Translations under genes and position numbers: made by a program | In this document: piece by piece, positions 25,445 to 33,681 of the stretch | Numbering within the stretch: the first letter of the stretch is position 1 | Layout of the letters: each line of letters starts with the position of its first letter | Assembly: GCF_022179085.1 (NCBI RefSeq) | Contig: NZ_BPQE01000026.1 | Coordinates: 23,442 to 87,441, forward strand | DNA from: Methylobacterium aerolatum | GTDB lineage: Bacteria; Pseudomonadota; Alphaproteobacteria; Rhizobiales; Beijerinckiaceae | Direction: 5' to 3' | Length of the DNA stretch: 64,000 nucleotides | The notes under the pieces: model-generated | Seen by the model: only the letters and a program-made list of their open reading frames with translations | Databases searched by the model: none | What the model was told of the DNA's origin: nothing

Positions 25445-27307
25445 ATGTCGCAAGAAGTGTTGAAGGAGTTTTTACTCTCCGTTGGGTTCAAGGTTGACGA
25501 GAGCAGCTACAAGAAAACCTCGACACTTATCACCAGTGTAGAGAAGCAACTGATCGCCAACGACAAGGCGGCCAAGGAGCGGGATGCCGCCGACAAGGCG
25601 CGTGTCGCGGGGCAGACGCTTCGGGCGGCGGAAGTGGCAGCCAACCTGCGCATGGTCGGCGTCGCCGTCGCGGGCTTCGCCACCCTAGCTGTCGGCGCCC
25701 TCGCAGCCGTCACCACCGCCGTCAAGAACGGCATCGGTGAGTTCGACCGGCTGGCCTACATCTCAGGCCGCACGGGCGCGTCCGTCAACAACATCAAGGC
25801 CATCGGCTACGCCTTCTCGCAGACGGGTTCGTCGGCCGAGGCGGCGGTCCAAGCGCTAGAGAACTTCGCCAAGGCTCGCCGCGCCAACCCCGGCGTAGAT
25901 GGTATCATTCGCAGCTACGGTGTCAGCACCCAAGGCGACGGTTCCGAGGTCCTGTCGAACGCGCTAGACGCGATCACCAAGCGGCACCCGCAGTACACCT
26001 CTCAACGGGTTGCCGCTGAACTTGGCATGTCCCCTGATGATGTGGATCACTGGATCCGCTATCGGAAGGAGATCGCGCAGTTTGAAAAGCAGTACAAGGA
26101 CCTCCGGCGCACATTCGGCGTCAACGGCGGGGAGATGGCGCGAGCCTCCACCGCGATCAGCCGCGCGCTCGGTGAGTGGAGCGGCGTTGTTGAGGTGCTG
26201 CGGGACAAGCTGGTGTCCCTGTTCCTGCCCGCCATTGAGTCCGTCACGACGGCGCTGTCTGGCCTACTGAAGCACCTCACAAGCGAAGAGAACGTCAGCG
26301 CCATCGTCGCCTACTTCGACAAGCCTCTGGCTGCGTTGAAGGAGTTGGTTCGCTGGATCGGCCTGCTTTACGATCAGTTCGTCAGGCTCTTCGAGTACGT
26401 CCGCAATAGCCCCATCGGGAAAATTATCGGGGCGATCAACCCCGGCTACTTCCGTGAGAAGCTGCTGGACGCCATCGTGCCAGGGGCGCAGGCGGCAACC
26501 AACGACGCGGGCGATACGTCTGGTTCAAAATCCGAACCGGGCGTCATTCAGCGCGGGTGGAACGCGGTGAAGCGCGGGCTAGGGTTCGGCTCTAAGGTAG
26601 ACAAAACCGAGTACAAGTTTGACGGCAAGAACGCCGACGTGCTCCGGCAGGCAGCGAAGGAACTTGGGACGAGCCCTGAAGACCTCGCTACCGTTATCAG
26701 CTACGAGAGCAAGTTCCGGCCCAACGTATGGGGCGGCAAAGGCGGCAACTACATGGGCCTGATCCAGTTCGGGCCCAACGAACGTCGAGATCACGGCGCG
26801 AACGATAAGCAGACTTTTGCTGAGCAGATGCCCGCCGTGGTGCGCTTTCTGAAGTCACGCGGGTTTAAGCCCGGCATGGGCCTCAACCAACTCTATGCGA
26901 CCATCAACGGCGGCAATCCCTATGCCTCGCAGAACAAGAACGACGGCAACGGCACCATCGGGCAGCATGTCGCTAGAATGCGGGCATCCGAGGCAGCGCG
27001 GGTTCGAGCGTTTCTCGGCGCGGGCGGTACCGCCGGGAATGCACCTGCCGCTGCAACCCCCAACATGCAGCCCTCATCGGGTGTGATGTCGCCGGGAACG
27101 TTCCGGGTGGATGATGCGCTGCGCTCTCAGCCGATGGGCTCAGTATCGAACAGCAACGACAACAGCCGCTCCGCTACGATGAACTCGAACGTCAACGTCA
27201 CGGTGAACGGGGCCGCCGACCCGCAGGCAACCGGCGCGGCGGTGGCGCGATCCGTGGGCACGGTGAACGACATGAGCCTGCGCAACGTGCAAACGGCAAT
27301 CCGCTAA
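25445..27307 (+). CDS. Tail tape-measure protein with a lytic transglycosylase domain
   Basis: This 620-residue protein begins with a helical region (SVGFKVDESSYKKTSTLITS, a typical tape-measure start), has a hydrophobic segment near 70-95 (VGVAVAGFATLAVGALAAV), and carries a lysozyme-like domain at about 390-520. There E421 in VISYESKFRPN is the likely catalytic residue, followed by NYMGLIQFGPNE. The C-terminus is rich in Asn and Ser. Phage tape measures often carry such domains to open the murein layer during DNA entry. At 620 residues it implies a fairly short tail. Confidence 0.8.
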   Translation: MSQEVLKEFLLSVGFKVDESSYKKTSTLITSVEKQLIANDKAAKERDAADKARVAGQTLRAAEVAANLRMVGVAVAGFATLAVGALAAVTTAVKNGIGEFDRLAYISGRTGASVNNIKAIGYAFSQTGSSAEAAVQALENFAKARRANPGVDGIIRSYGVSTQGDGSEVLSNALDAITKRHPQYTSQRVAAELGMSPDDVDHWIRYRKEIAQFEKQYKDLRRTFGVNGGEMARASTAISRALGEWSGVVEVLRDKLVSLFLPAIESVTTALSGLLKHLTSEENVSAIVAYFDKPLAALKELVRWIGLLYDQFVRLFEYVRNSPIGKIIGAINPGYFREKLLDAIVPGAQAATNDAGDTSGSKSEPGVIQRGWNAVKRGLGFGSKVDKTEYKFDGKNADVLRQAAKELGTSPEDLATVISYESKFRPNVWGGKGGNYMGLIQFGPNERRDHGANDKQTFAEQMPAVVRFLKSRGFKPGMGLNQLYATINGGNPYASQNKNDGNGTIGQHVARMRASEAARVRAFLGAGGTAGNAPAAATPNMQPSSGVMSPGTFRVDDALRSQPMGSVSNSNDNSRSATMNSNVNVTVNGAADPQATGAAVARSVGTVNDMSLRNVQTAIR

Positions 27308-27441
27308 GACGGTTGGTCAGTTTGAGCCACCCGCCATTTGCCCCTTCCCGAGTAACCACTAAGCGATCTCGCCTCGGGCCAACTATTGCAAGTTGCAATT
27401 TTATGGCGAGGATGTGTCTGAATTGATGATGGAGTCGGCGA

Positions 27442-28971
27442 ATGCGACGTGGGGCGATCCTATTGGCCGTGGCCCTCGCAGCAACGCCAGCATATGCCGC
27501 ACCGAAGCCGCCGGCATTTTATCCAGCAGAGGATTATTTTAATTCGTCCCTCGATCTTCGAGAGAGAGTAATCGCTCAGGTCCTCCTGATTGGCGCCGGT
27601 CAGCAAAATGCCGTTCCAACGGAACGTTTCACGCTTCACACCTTCAATGCAATTCGTGAATTTCAGATAACCAACGGTCTTGTTCCAAGCGGCAGTATGA
27701 ATAAGGCAACGTCGGATCGATTGTTCGCCGTAGCTCGGCCTATGTTCAATATGTGGGACTTTCGTCAAATTGCCCACCCGGAACGTGGCCGGCAAATTTG
27801 GATACCGCAAGGCATGGGCCTTCGGTCATACCCAAACAAGAATGGCCTGAGCTACAAAGATGCACAGGGCCGCTTCCGTGTTTCATACAATTATTTTCCA
27901 GGAGTAAGTGCTGAATTTGTGTACTCCGATACACTTGAAAGAATGAAGAGGGACGGCACTCACGTCCATTACTCGGTCATCAAGGATGGCTGGTTCGTTG
28001 TATCAGCGACGTCGGCAACGGGCGAGGACCGCTATCTAAGATACCATCAAGATGGGAGTGGCATTCTTGGCTTCGTAGCGTTTTGGGATAATTCCGCCGG
28101 CGTGGTCAGTGGAGAGCGTATCGCCGTTCTAATGTCGGCCTCCCTCGGCTCGGTGATGAATGGTCGGCCATTCGTTGAGCCGCCGGGCTTTATGGAAGAG
28201 ACGCCAGCGCGTGTGGCGTCAGTTCCAGATACCCTACCGCTCAATCGTCCTGATCCAGGGACGATACCTCCGGCTCCGAAAGTTCTTGCACCGCCGCCTA
28301 CCCCAGCGGCGCCACCGCCGGTCGCTCAGTCCAAGCCAGAGGACAAGATCTCCACGGGAAGCGGGTTCTTTGTCGATGCTCAGGGGCGCTTCATCACAAA
28401 CAGCCATGTCGTCGAAAAATGCGACACGGTCGTAGTGAAGACACCGGATGGCCAAATCCGAAAGGCTGGCATCAAGGCGACCGATGCTGCCAATGATCTC
28501 GCTCTTCTGCAGGTGACAGGTGGTGCAGGCCACAAATTCGCGCCGCTGCGCCTAAGCGCTCGACTCGGGGAAGGTATAGCGACTTTCGGCTATCCGCATC
28601 TCGACATGCTGGCCAACACAGGCAACTTCACCCTTGGCAACGTCACCGCCTTGGCCGGCATCAATGATGACTCACGCTTCTATCAGATTTCCGCACCCGT
28701 GCAGTCGGGCAACTCGGGTGGTCCTGTTTTAGATAGTTTTGGCAATGTGACCGGCGTAGTTCAGTCCAAACTCAACGTGCTCAAGGTTGCCATCGCCTCT
28801 GGCGACTTTCCGCAGAATATTAACTTTGCGATCAAGGGAGCGATTTTGGCATCGTTCCTTGAGAGCAATGGCGTATCCGTCTCACCCGGAACGACAGTTG
28901 GTGCGAAACTCGACCCGGCCGATCTTGCGGATGCCGCGAAGGCCGTCAGCGGACTGGTAGCCTGTCAGTGA
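27442..28971 (+). CDS. Secreted trypsin-like serine protease with peptidoglycan-binding-like domain
   Basis: This 509-residue protein has a Sec signal peptide (cleavage after AYA, residue 19). Residues about 38-95 resemble a peptidoglycan-binding domain (FNAIREFQITNGLVPSG). A central region of unknown type ends in a proline-rich linker (about 276-298), then the S1/S1C protease domain. The catalytic triad is visible: H322 (TNSHVVEK), D352 (AANDLALL) and S425 (SGNSGGPVL). It would act in the periplasm or cell wall. It lies after the tape-measure gene, is richer in AT than its neighbours, and looks like cargo. No PDZ domain is seen. Confidence 0.88.
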   Translation: MRRGAILLAVALAATPAYAAPKPPAFYPAEDYFNSSLDLRERVIAQVLLIGAGQQNAVPTERFTLHTFNAIREFQITNGLVPSGSMNKATSDRLFAVARPMFNMWDFRQIAHPERGRQIWIPQGMGLRSYPNKNGLSYKDAQGRFRVSYNYFPGVSAEFVYSDTLERMKRDGTHVHYSVIKDGWFVVSATSATGEDRYLRYHQDGSGILGFVAFWDNSAGVVSGERIAVLMSASLGSVMNGRPFVEPPGFMEETPARVASVPDTLPLNRPDPGTIPPAPKVLAPPPTPAAPPPVAQSKPEDKISTGSGFFVDAQGRFITNSHVVEKCDTVVVKTPDGQIRKAGIKATDAANDLALLQVTGGAGHKFAPLRLSARLGEGIATFGYPHLDMLANTGNFTLGNVTALAGINDDSRFYQISAPVQSGNSGGPVLDSFGNVTGVVQSKLNVLKVAIASGDFPQNINFAIKGAILASFLESNGVSVSPGTTVGAKLDPADLADAAKAVSGLVACQ

Positions 28972-29068
28972 AGCGAAGGGATGTGCAGACCGCGATCCGT
29001 TAGTTCAGCGCGGTGTTCGACCGATGCTCAGATTGGCGCTGGCCAACGCTCAATCGGCGGTCGTGTGA

Positions 29069-29386
29069 TTAGTAGGCGGTCGGGCTCGTGATAAGGTCAT
29101 TGGGTATGAGCGAGGCGGCGCCGCAGCGGTGCCATTTCTTCTGGTACTGCGCCTCGCCCTTCTTACCGTAGCACCATCCTGAGTCGTTCAGATGCGCCCG
29201 CAGGGCTGCTGCGCGGGCGCATTCATCGGAGCGCCACTGCTCATTCTGAGTGCTGCCACTGCAATTGAAGCTCGCCTCGTCCCAAGCCTTCAGAAGCTGC
29301 TGGGGCGACGGTTGCGCCATTGCCGGTCCTGCCAGCATGGCGACGACGACGGGGGCGAGGATGAGGACGTCTACGAATGGACGCAT
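29069..29386 (-). CDS. Small exported cysteine-containing protein
   Basis: This 105-residue protein starts at 29386, where AAAAGGA lies 7 bases upstream; a longer in-frame start is less likely. A signal peptide (RPFVDVLILAPVVVAMLAGP, cleavage after AMA) precedes a mature part with cysteines in FNCSGS, DECARA, GWCYGK and HRCGAA. These probably form two disulfides in the periplasm. It converges with the protease gene, with about 97 bp between. No family is recognised. Confidence 0.72.
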   Translation of the reverse strand: MRPFVDVLILAPVVVAMLAGPAMAQPSPQQLLKAWDEASFNCSGSTQNEQWRSDECARAAALRAHLNDSGWCYGKKGEAQYQKKWHRCGAASLIPNDLITSPTAY

Positions 29387-29415
29387 GCGACTATCCTTTT
29401 GCCCCTTAAACATAT

Positions 29416-29880
29416 TTACCAAGCACGATCTTCGTTACGATGTTTCTTGAGTTGCAGACCTTCAATCCCCTCAGAGCCAGCCCAAGTACGCATGTGACCG
29501 GCTGTAAAAATGTTAAGATTTTTCATAATATTTAGCATACCGTTCAAAGCATTAATTTCAGTATCAGCATTTATAACCTCTCGAAATTCCTCATGATCAG
29601 AGAAATCATCGCAGAATTTTCTGACCATCCGGCGCAAGTGAACGATAAAAGTCTGATAGGCAACTTTTTCAATATTCAGCGCCCGAGCTAACTTCGCAAG
29701 TTTTTCCTTGGTTTCACTCGAAATCTTCTCTGTTGGCTGCCAATTTGTCAATTTTCCATAATATACGGCAATCGCGGCAAAAGCGACAAGCTGAGGAGTT
29801 TGGCTCCACTTCGTATCTTCAGGATTGATCGAAGACGCTTGGATCAAGGCATTTACTTGTACTATGTCCATTGATTGCAT
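29416..29880 (-). CDS. Unrecognised low-GC cytoplasmic protein
   Basis: This 154-residue protein has markedly lower GC than the surroundings and no signal or membrane segment. It is predicted mostly helical, with KEKLAKLARALNIEKVAYQT and VRKFCDDFSDHEEFREVIN. It is divergently placed relative to nothing obvious and lies 30 bp upstream of the exported-protein gene on the same strand, so the two may be cotranscribed. The base composition suggests recent acquisition. Function is unknown. Confidence 0.6.
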   Translation of the reverse strand: MQSMDIVQVNALIQASSINPEDTKWSQTPQLVAFAAIAVYYGKLTNWQPTEKISSETKEKLAKLARALNIEKVAYQTFIVHLRRMVRKFCDDFSDHEEFREVINADTEINALNGMLNIMKNLNIFTAGHMRTWAGSEGIEGLQLKKHRNEDRAW

Positions 29881-29980
29881 GGTCTACCCAAAGATATTGA
29901 CATGGATAAGTTAGTTAAATGCAAGCCCGGCTCCAACTAGATAACTCTTTTGGTTGGAGAATGAGCTTCATGCGACTGCT

Positions 29981-30181
29981 CTATTTCAGGTAGCCCTTCA
30001 CTTTAAGATGCTCAGATAGGATTTGTCGGATCGCCTCGGCCCGCGAGGGTTTTGGTTCGACCTGATCGTCGCGCCATTCCTCGACAGCTGCCAGCAGCTC
30101 GGCCGGCATTCTGATGCCCTGATGCGGCGTGACGCCGGTTGCCGGGCGCCCGCGCTTTTTCTGGGTATCAGTAATTGACAT
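29981..30181 (-). CDS. Ribbon-helix-helix-like DNA-binding protein
   Basis: This 66-residue protein starts with a basic segment, KKRGRPATGV, followed by IRMPAELLAAVEEWRD and SRAEAIRQILSEHLK. That is the strand-helix-helix order of CopG/Arc-type regulators. An in-frame ATG 6 bp upstream is an alternative start. It lies 93 bp from the divergent small gene at 30275, so it may regulate that promoter. No toxin gene is adjacent, so an antitoxin role is not supported. Confidence 0.75.
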   Translation of the reverse strand: MSITDTQKKRGRPATGVTPHQGIRMPAELLAAVEEWRDDQVEPKPSRAEAIRQILSEHLKVKGYLK

Positions 30182-30274
30182 CCACATGATTTCCTGGGTA
30201 TCAGAAAAGCGGGCCGAGGGGAAGCTGTAACTTCCTTCCCGGCCCTGACCACGAACTGGAAGGGCATCACAGTC

Positions 30275-30661
30275 ATGGCTATCCACCACCTTACACCGCC
30301 CGTTCGCGGCGGTGAACGCCCGCGCTTGCCTTCACCACAGATTGGACCGGTCACGCAGGCCATCCGAGCGATGCGGGGCGCTGATCAAAACATTCCCGCT
30401 CGGAATAATTTCGACGGCACGCCCGATCCCGACCGGCAGCGCATCCGCGACCTGCGCCGCCGGATCGCTGAGCGGATCGAGGCCGACATCGCCCTGCTCG
30501 ACCTGCTCGACGGCGACTGCGACATCGAAGAGGACGATCCGTCCGGCGGCGACGTGCAGGACGAACCGCACGACGCGCAGTTCGATGATGAGCACGCGGC
30601 GCAGCCCATCGTCATGGGCGGTGGCGCTTTCCATGCCGGTAGCTTTGGGAGGGGCGCATGA
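30275..30661 (+). CDS. Unrecognised acidic small protein
   Basis: This 128-residue protein has a disordered start, a charged helix (DRQRIRDLRRRIAERIEADI) and a very acidic stretch (DGDCDIEEDDPSGGDVQDE). GGAAGGG precedes the start by about 9 bases. Its stop overlaps the next start by 4 bp, so the two are cotranscribed. No family is recognised. Confidence 0.6.
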   Translation: MAIHHLTPPVRGGERPRLPSPQIGPVTQAIRAMRGADQNIPARNNFDGTPDPDRQRIRDLRRRIAERIEADIALLDLLDGDCDIEEDDPSGGDVQDEPHDAQFDDEHAAQPIVMGGGAFHAGSFGRGA

Positions 30662-31035
30662 ACGACCCCGCATCCCGTCGCGGCTTCCTTCGCGGCCTCA
30701 CCACCTTGCCACTCATCGGCGGCGGCGTGACTCTCATCGGCGCCCCTTCGGCTGTTGCCGAGCCGGTCACGCCTCGTCTCCTTCGCGAGTATCACGACTG
30801 GCTCATGTTCGAGCGCAGTTGCCTCGTCCGCGAGATGGAGGCGGGCAACCCGACGCGCTTCGGCCCGAACTGCGCCCTAGGCAGTGCCTATCGTTGGCAT
30901 CGTTCTCACGGTGAGTTCCGACCCGACAGCGAAGGGCGGATGATGGGCGACGGGGTGTCGTTCCCCTCGACCCGCGCCGCTCTCGTGTTGAGCACCGTGG
31001 GATGCAATTGGCGGGAGGGCTCGGCATGGCTATGA
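30658..31035 (+). CDS. Tat-exported small protein of unknown function
   Basis: This 125-residue protein carries a twin-arginine signal, SRRGFLRGLTTLPLIGGGV, with probable cleavage after AVA near residue 33. This implies export in folded form, often with a cofactor. The mature part has single cysteines in RSCLVRE, PNCALG and VGCNWRE. It overlaps the acidic protein gene by 4 bp. No family is recognised, though the Tat motif is clear. Confidence 0.68.
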   Translation: MNDPASRRGFLRGLTTLPLIGGGVTLIGAPSAVAEPVTPRLLREYHDWLMFERSCLVREMEAGNPTRFGPNCALGSAYRWHRSHGEFRPDSEGRMMGDGVSFPSTRAALVLSTVGCNWREGSAWL

Positions 31036-31070
31036 CCGACCGCTCCCGCCGCACCGCCTGCCGTTTGGCC

Positions 31071-31451
31071 TTAGCCGAGCTTATGCAGAGCGCAGAGCTT
31101 GTTGCCGTCGGGATCGCGCAAGTAGGCGAGGTAGAGACGACCGGCAGCGCCGTTGCGCTCGCCCGGCGGGTCCTCAATGGCAGTACCGCCGTTCGCCACT
31201 CCAGCCTTATGCCAAGCGTCGGCTTCCTCCGGCGACTCCACGTTGAAGCCGAGGGTCCACCCATTCCCTGGGTTCGCGGGCTGACCGTCAATCGGCTTGG
31301 TGACGAGGAACATCGCTCCACGGTGCAGGTAAACGAGCCGCCCCGCCGCGTCCTCCTTGCCCGCCTTACCGCCCATCGCGGCGAACAGGGCGTCATAGAA
31401 GACCTTCGACCGGGCCATGTCGTTGGTGCCGACCATCATGTGGCTGAACAC
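31071..31451 (-). CDS. VOC family (glyoxalase/bleomycin-resistance-like) protein
   Basis: This 126-residue protein has the two beta-alpha-beta-beta-beta repeats of the vicinal oxygen chelate family. It includes FSHMMVGTNDMARSKVFYDAL at the start and LAYLRDPDGNKLCALHKLG at the end, where DPDGN is a family hallmark. GTG at 31451 is preferred as start because AGGAGGAGA lies at correct spacing; TTG at 31457 would be too close. The substrate is unknown. It converges with the preceding Tat protein gene. Confidence 0.85.
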   Translation of the reverse strand: MFSHMMVGTNDMARSKVFYDALFAAMGGKAGKEDAAGRLVYLHRGAMFLVTKPIDGQPANPGNGWTLGFNVESPEEADAWHKAGVANGGTAIEDPPGERNGAAGRLYLAYLRDPDGNKLCALHKLG

Positions 31452-31537
31452 GGGCAATCTCCTCCTGTTGGGAATGCCTCAGCTAGCCGTGGACAACGCT
31501 GTATCAACCTCGGGAGCGAGCACGGAGGAGTGATCCC

Positions 31538-31735
31538 ATGCATCTGATCGCTCCATTCATCTCCCTCGCCGCGTGGTGGAACCTGCGCCGCGTCCGTCGC
31601 GCCACGGCCGACTTCCGCAGGGCCACCTACTACGCGCTGCGGGGCGAGCGGGCCTTGATTGCCAGCGGGATGATGCCTGCCGCCGTGACGGAGAGCGGCG
31701 TGCCGGCGATGCCGAAGCTTCCGCTTCGCTGCTGA
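31538..31735 (+). CDS. Small unrecognised basic protein
   Basis: This 65-residue protein has an excellent ribosome-binding site (GGAGGAG, 7 bases before ATG). It begins with a short hydrophobic stretch, LIAPFISLAAWWNL, followed by RRVRRATADFRRATYYALRG. This could be a membrane-anchored amphipathic helix. It is the last gene before the right attachment site. No family is recognised. The 234 bp that follow up to attR show nothing else. Confidence 0.55.
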   Translation: MHLIAPFISLAAWWNLRRVRRATADFRRATYYALRGERALIASGMMPAAVTESGVPAMPKLPLRC

Positions 31736-31969
31736 TATCACGGCCCGGCTGCTCGCACGGTCAAAACCTGTGTAGCGCTCAGATTTAGCCGAGCCCGGCC
31801 GGGCCTCACCAACACCGCTTGCGCATCCGGCGAGGGCGGCATCATTCCCCACCGTTCGCCCTCGTACCCCTGCATTCGTGCATTAGATGCGGGTGAAAAC
31901 GTGGGTAGAGCTTCAGTCCTTTGAGCTATCATCATGCCAAATAATGTTAATTTTGATCCGATAGGCGGA

Positions 31970-31987
31970 CGCTCCCTCCGCCAGATA
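31970..31987 (+). other. attR: right attachment core
   Basis: CGCTCCCTCCGCCAGATA is identical to the left core at 14703-14720. Only the last 14 bases of the tRNA are present here, so this is not a second tRNA. The bases on either side differ between the two copies, which fixes the core at 18 bp. Confidence 0.9.
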
Positions 31988-32097
31988 GACCATCTTCCTG
32001 ATTTTTTTGACTTTTTCGGCGCAACGCCGGCGTAGCCGGGACCGGCCGTCGGCCGATCGTGGGGTGCCGACCGTGCGCGGTCGCCCTGGCGTGACCG

Positions 32098-33681
32098 TCA
32101 GGCCGTGACGGGCGCGGATGAGCGGGGGGTGTCGGTGCTGGCGAGGCGCACCGGCAGGTCGGCGATCCGCAGGCTGCGCCGCAGCGCCCGCGACGCCGCA
32201 TCGACGGCGATGGCCACGAGCGCGGTGGCGAGGATCAGCACGGCGGCGACGTCGAGGCGCAACTCCGCGATGGCGGCGTCCACGTAGAAGCCGAGGGTCG
32301 CGACGCCGAGGATGCCGAAGATGGCGCTCTCGCGCAGGATGATCTCCCAGCGGTAGAGCAGGTAGGCCAGGAACTGCCCGTAGAGCCGGGGCACCGTCTC
32401 GTAGGCGTAGAGGTTCAGGCCCCGCGGCGCGTCCGGCCGGTAGGTCAGGCCGTCGGCGTGGCGGCCCATGAGGTAGCCGATGATGCCGGCATTGTGGATC
32501 GACAGCGCCAGGATCGCCGGCAGCATGGAGGGGCCGAGGAGTTGCAGGGCGACGTAGGCCAGCATGTATTCCGGCGTCGAGCGCACCGTCACCAGCAGCA
32601 CCCGGCCGAAGGGCCGCGCCACGGGTCCCGCGAAGTGGCGCGCGGTCAGCGGGAAGAGCACGAGCGCCCCGATCGCGGTGGCCACCAGCGCCACCTGGGC
32701 GAGCACCAGGGTCTGGAGGGTGCCGGGCAGGATCTGGCCGGTGAGGATCGGCCGGAACCACGCCCAGAGGGCCGCCCAAGTCTCGAGCCAGGTGTCGGGC
32801 GCCAGCAGCGACGCATGGCGCAGGGGAGCGGGAACGATGTCGTGCCCGAGGAACCGCGCGAGGCTCGCGCCGACATCCGTGCTGCCCACCATCGGCGGCA
32901 GGGCGAGGATCGCGCCGAGGACGAGGAGCGGCAGCGTCCAGCCCCTCACCCAAAGCCGCCGCGTGCCGATCAGGGCGTAGAAGACCAGCATCAGGGCTCC
33001 GGCCTCGCCGTAGCGCCCCTGGCGGAAGGCCGATTCGAGGTAGAAGCCGATGGTCGGCAGGCCGATGAACCCGAGCACCAGGGTCGAGCGCATCCCGCAT
33101 TCGAGGCGGTAGAAGGTGTAGGCGCGGATCGAGGCCAGCACCTCCGGCAGGCGGGCATAGGCGAAGGCCGAAACCGGATCGCTGCCCGCGGGCAGCACCC
33201 GGAGGGCGGAGAGGTCGGCCTCCTCGATGATCTCGGCATAGACCTTGGCGCAGATGCCGGCATAGGGCAGCGCGATGGCCAGGATGCCGGTGGTCGCCGA
33301 CAGGCCGAAGACCTGCATCAGCAGGAGAGCCCAGAACAGCTCGTGCACGGCCCGCAGGAAGGCGCAGGCGATCCGCACCGCGCGGAACCGGGCATAGGGG
33401 ATGGCGAGCAGGAAGCCCGCCCCCGCCCCGAGGCCGACGCCGAGGACGGCGAAGGCCACGGTGTAGAGGATGCTCGCCCCCTCGACGGCGAGGAAGTCCG
33501 GCCGCACGAGGCCCCCGAGCAACCGCTCCAGATCCGACCAGGGGTGCAGGCTGGTGACGTGCAGGTCCGCCGCGAGGAGCGCCGCGAGGCCGAGGATCGC
33601 GAACCAGCGGCTGACCGCGGCGTAGCCGGGCCTCGGCCAGCGGGGTGCGGGCAGGATGCCGGGCAGGACGTGGAGCCTCAT
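32098..33681 (-). CDS. Fused PhnE-type ABC transporter permease (two permease domains)
   Basis: At 527 residues this is twice the length of a usual PhnE permease. Two similar halves are visible: the first with EEADLSALRVLPAGSDPVSAFAYARLPEV, the second with LNLYAYETVPRLYGQFLAYLLYRWE, both in the EAA-loop positions that contact the ATPase. About 12 membrane helices are expected. It overlaps the ATPase gene by 4 bp. Such double permeases would form the whole channel from one chain. The divergent selD gene next to the operon suggests selenium oxyanion uptake, but phosphonate or phosphite remain possible. Confidence 0.85.
   Translation of the reverse strand: MRLHVLPGILPAPRWPRPGYAAVSRWFAILGLAALLAADLHVTSLHPWSDLERLLGGLVRPDFLAVEGASILYTVAFAVLGVGLGAGAGFLLAIPYARFRAVRIACAFLRAVHELFWALLLMQVFGLSATTGILAIALPYAGICAKVYAEIIEEADLSALRVLPAGSDPVSAFAYARLPEVLASIRAYTFYRLECGMRSTLVLGFIGLPTIGFYLESAFRQGRYGEAGALMLVFYALIGTRRLWVRGWTLPLLVLGAILALPPMVGSTDVGASLARFLGHDIVPAPLRHASLLAPDTWLETWAALWAWFRPILTGQILPGTLQTLVLAQVALVATAIGALVLFPLTARHFAGPVARPFGRVLLVTVRSTPEYMLAYVALQLLGPSMLPAILALSIHNAGIIGYLMGRHADGLTYRPDAPRGLNLYAYETVPRLYGQFLAYLLYRWEIILRESAIFGILGVATLGFYVDAAIAELRLDVAAVLILATALVAIAVDAASRALRRSLRIADLPVRLASTDTPRSSAPVTA

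Larger units (their letters stand above)
14703..31987. mobile_element. tRNA-Ser-integrated phage-like element (about 17.3 kb), lacking capsid genes
   Basis: An 18-bp direct repeat, CGCTCCCTCCGCCAGATA, bounds the element at 14703-14720 and 31970-31987; the integrase starts 112 bp inside the left end. Contents in order are an integrase, a replication/recombination operon, terminase subunits, a neck-like protein, a tape-measure/transglycosylase and cargo genes. No portal, head protease, major capsid, tail tube, sheath, baseplate or holin/endolysin cassette is recognised. Base composition falls in several genes (16056-16655, 27442-28971, 29416-29880) compared with the flanks. A satellite packaged by a helper phage, or a prophage that lost its head and tail genes, would both fit. 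Confidence 0.9.

Noticed and set aside
29981-30289. Considered as a toxin-antitoxin pair with the ribbon-helix-helix protein
   Set aside because: No adjacent gene has toxin features; the divergent neighbour is an acidic protein of unknown function.
31970-31987. Possible second tRNA-Ser at the right boundary
   Set aside because: Only the last 14 bases of the tRNA 3' end plus four flanking bases are present; no D arm, anticodon arm or acceptor 5' strand lies to the left.
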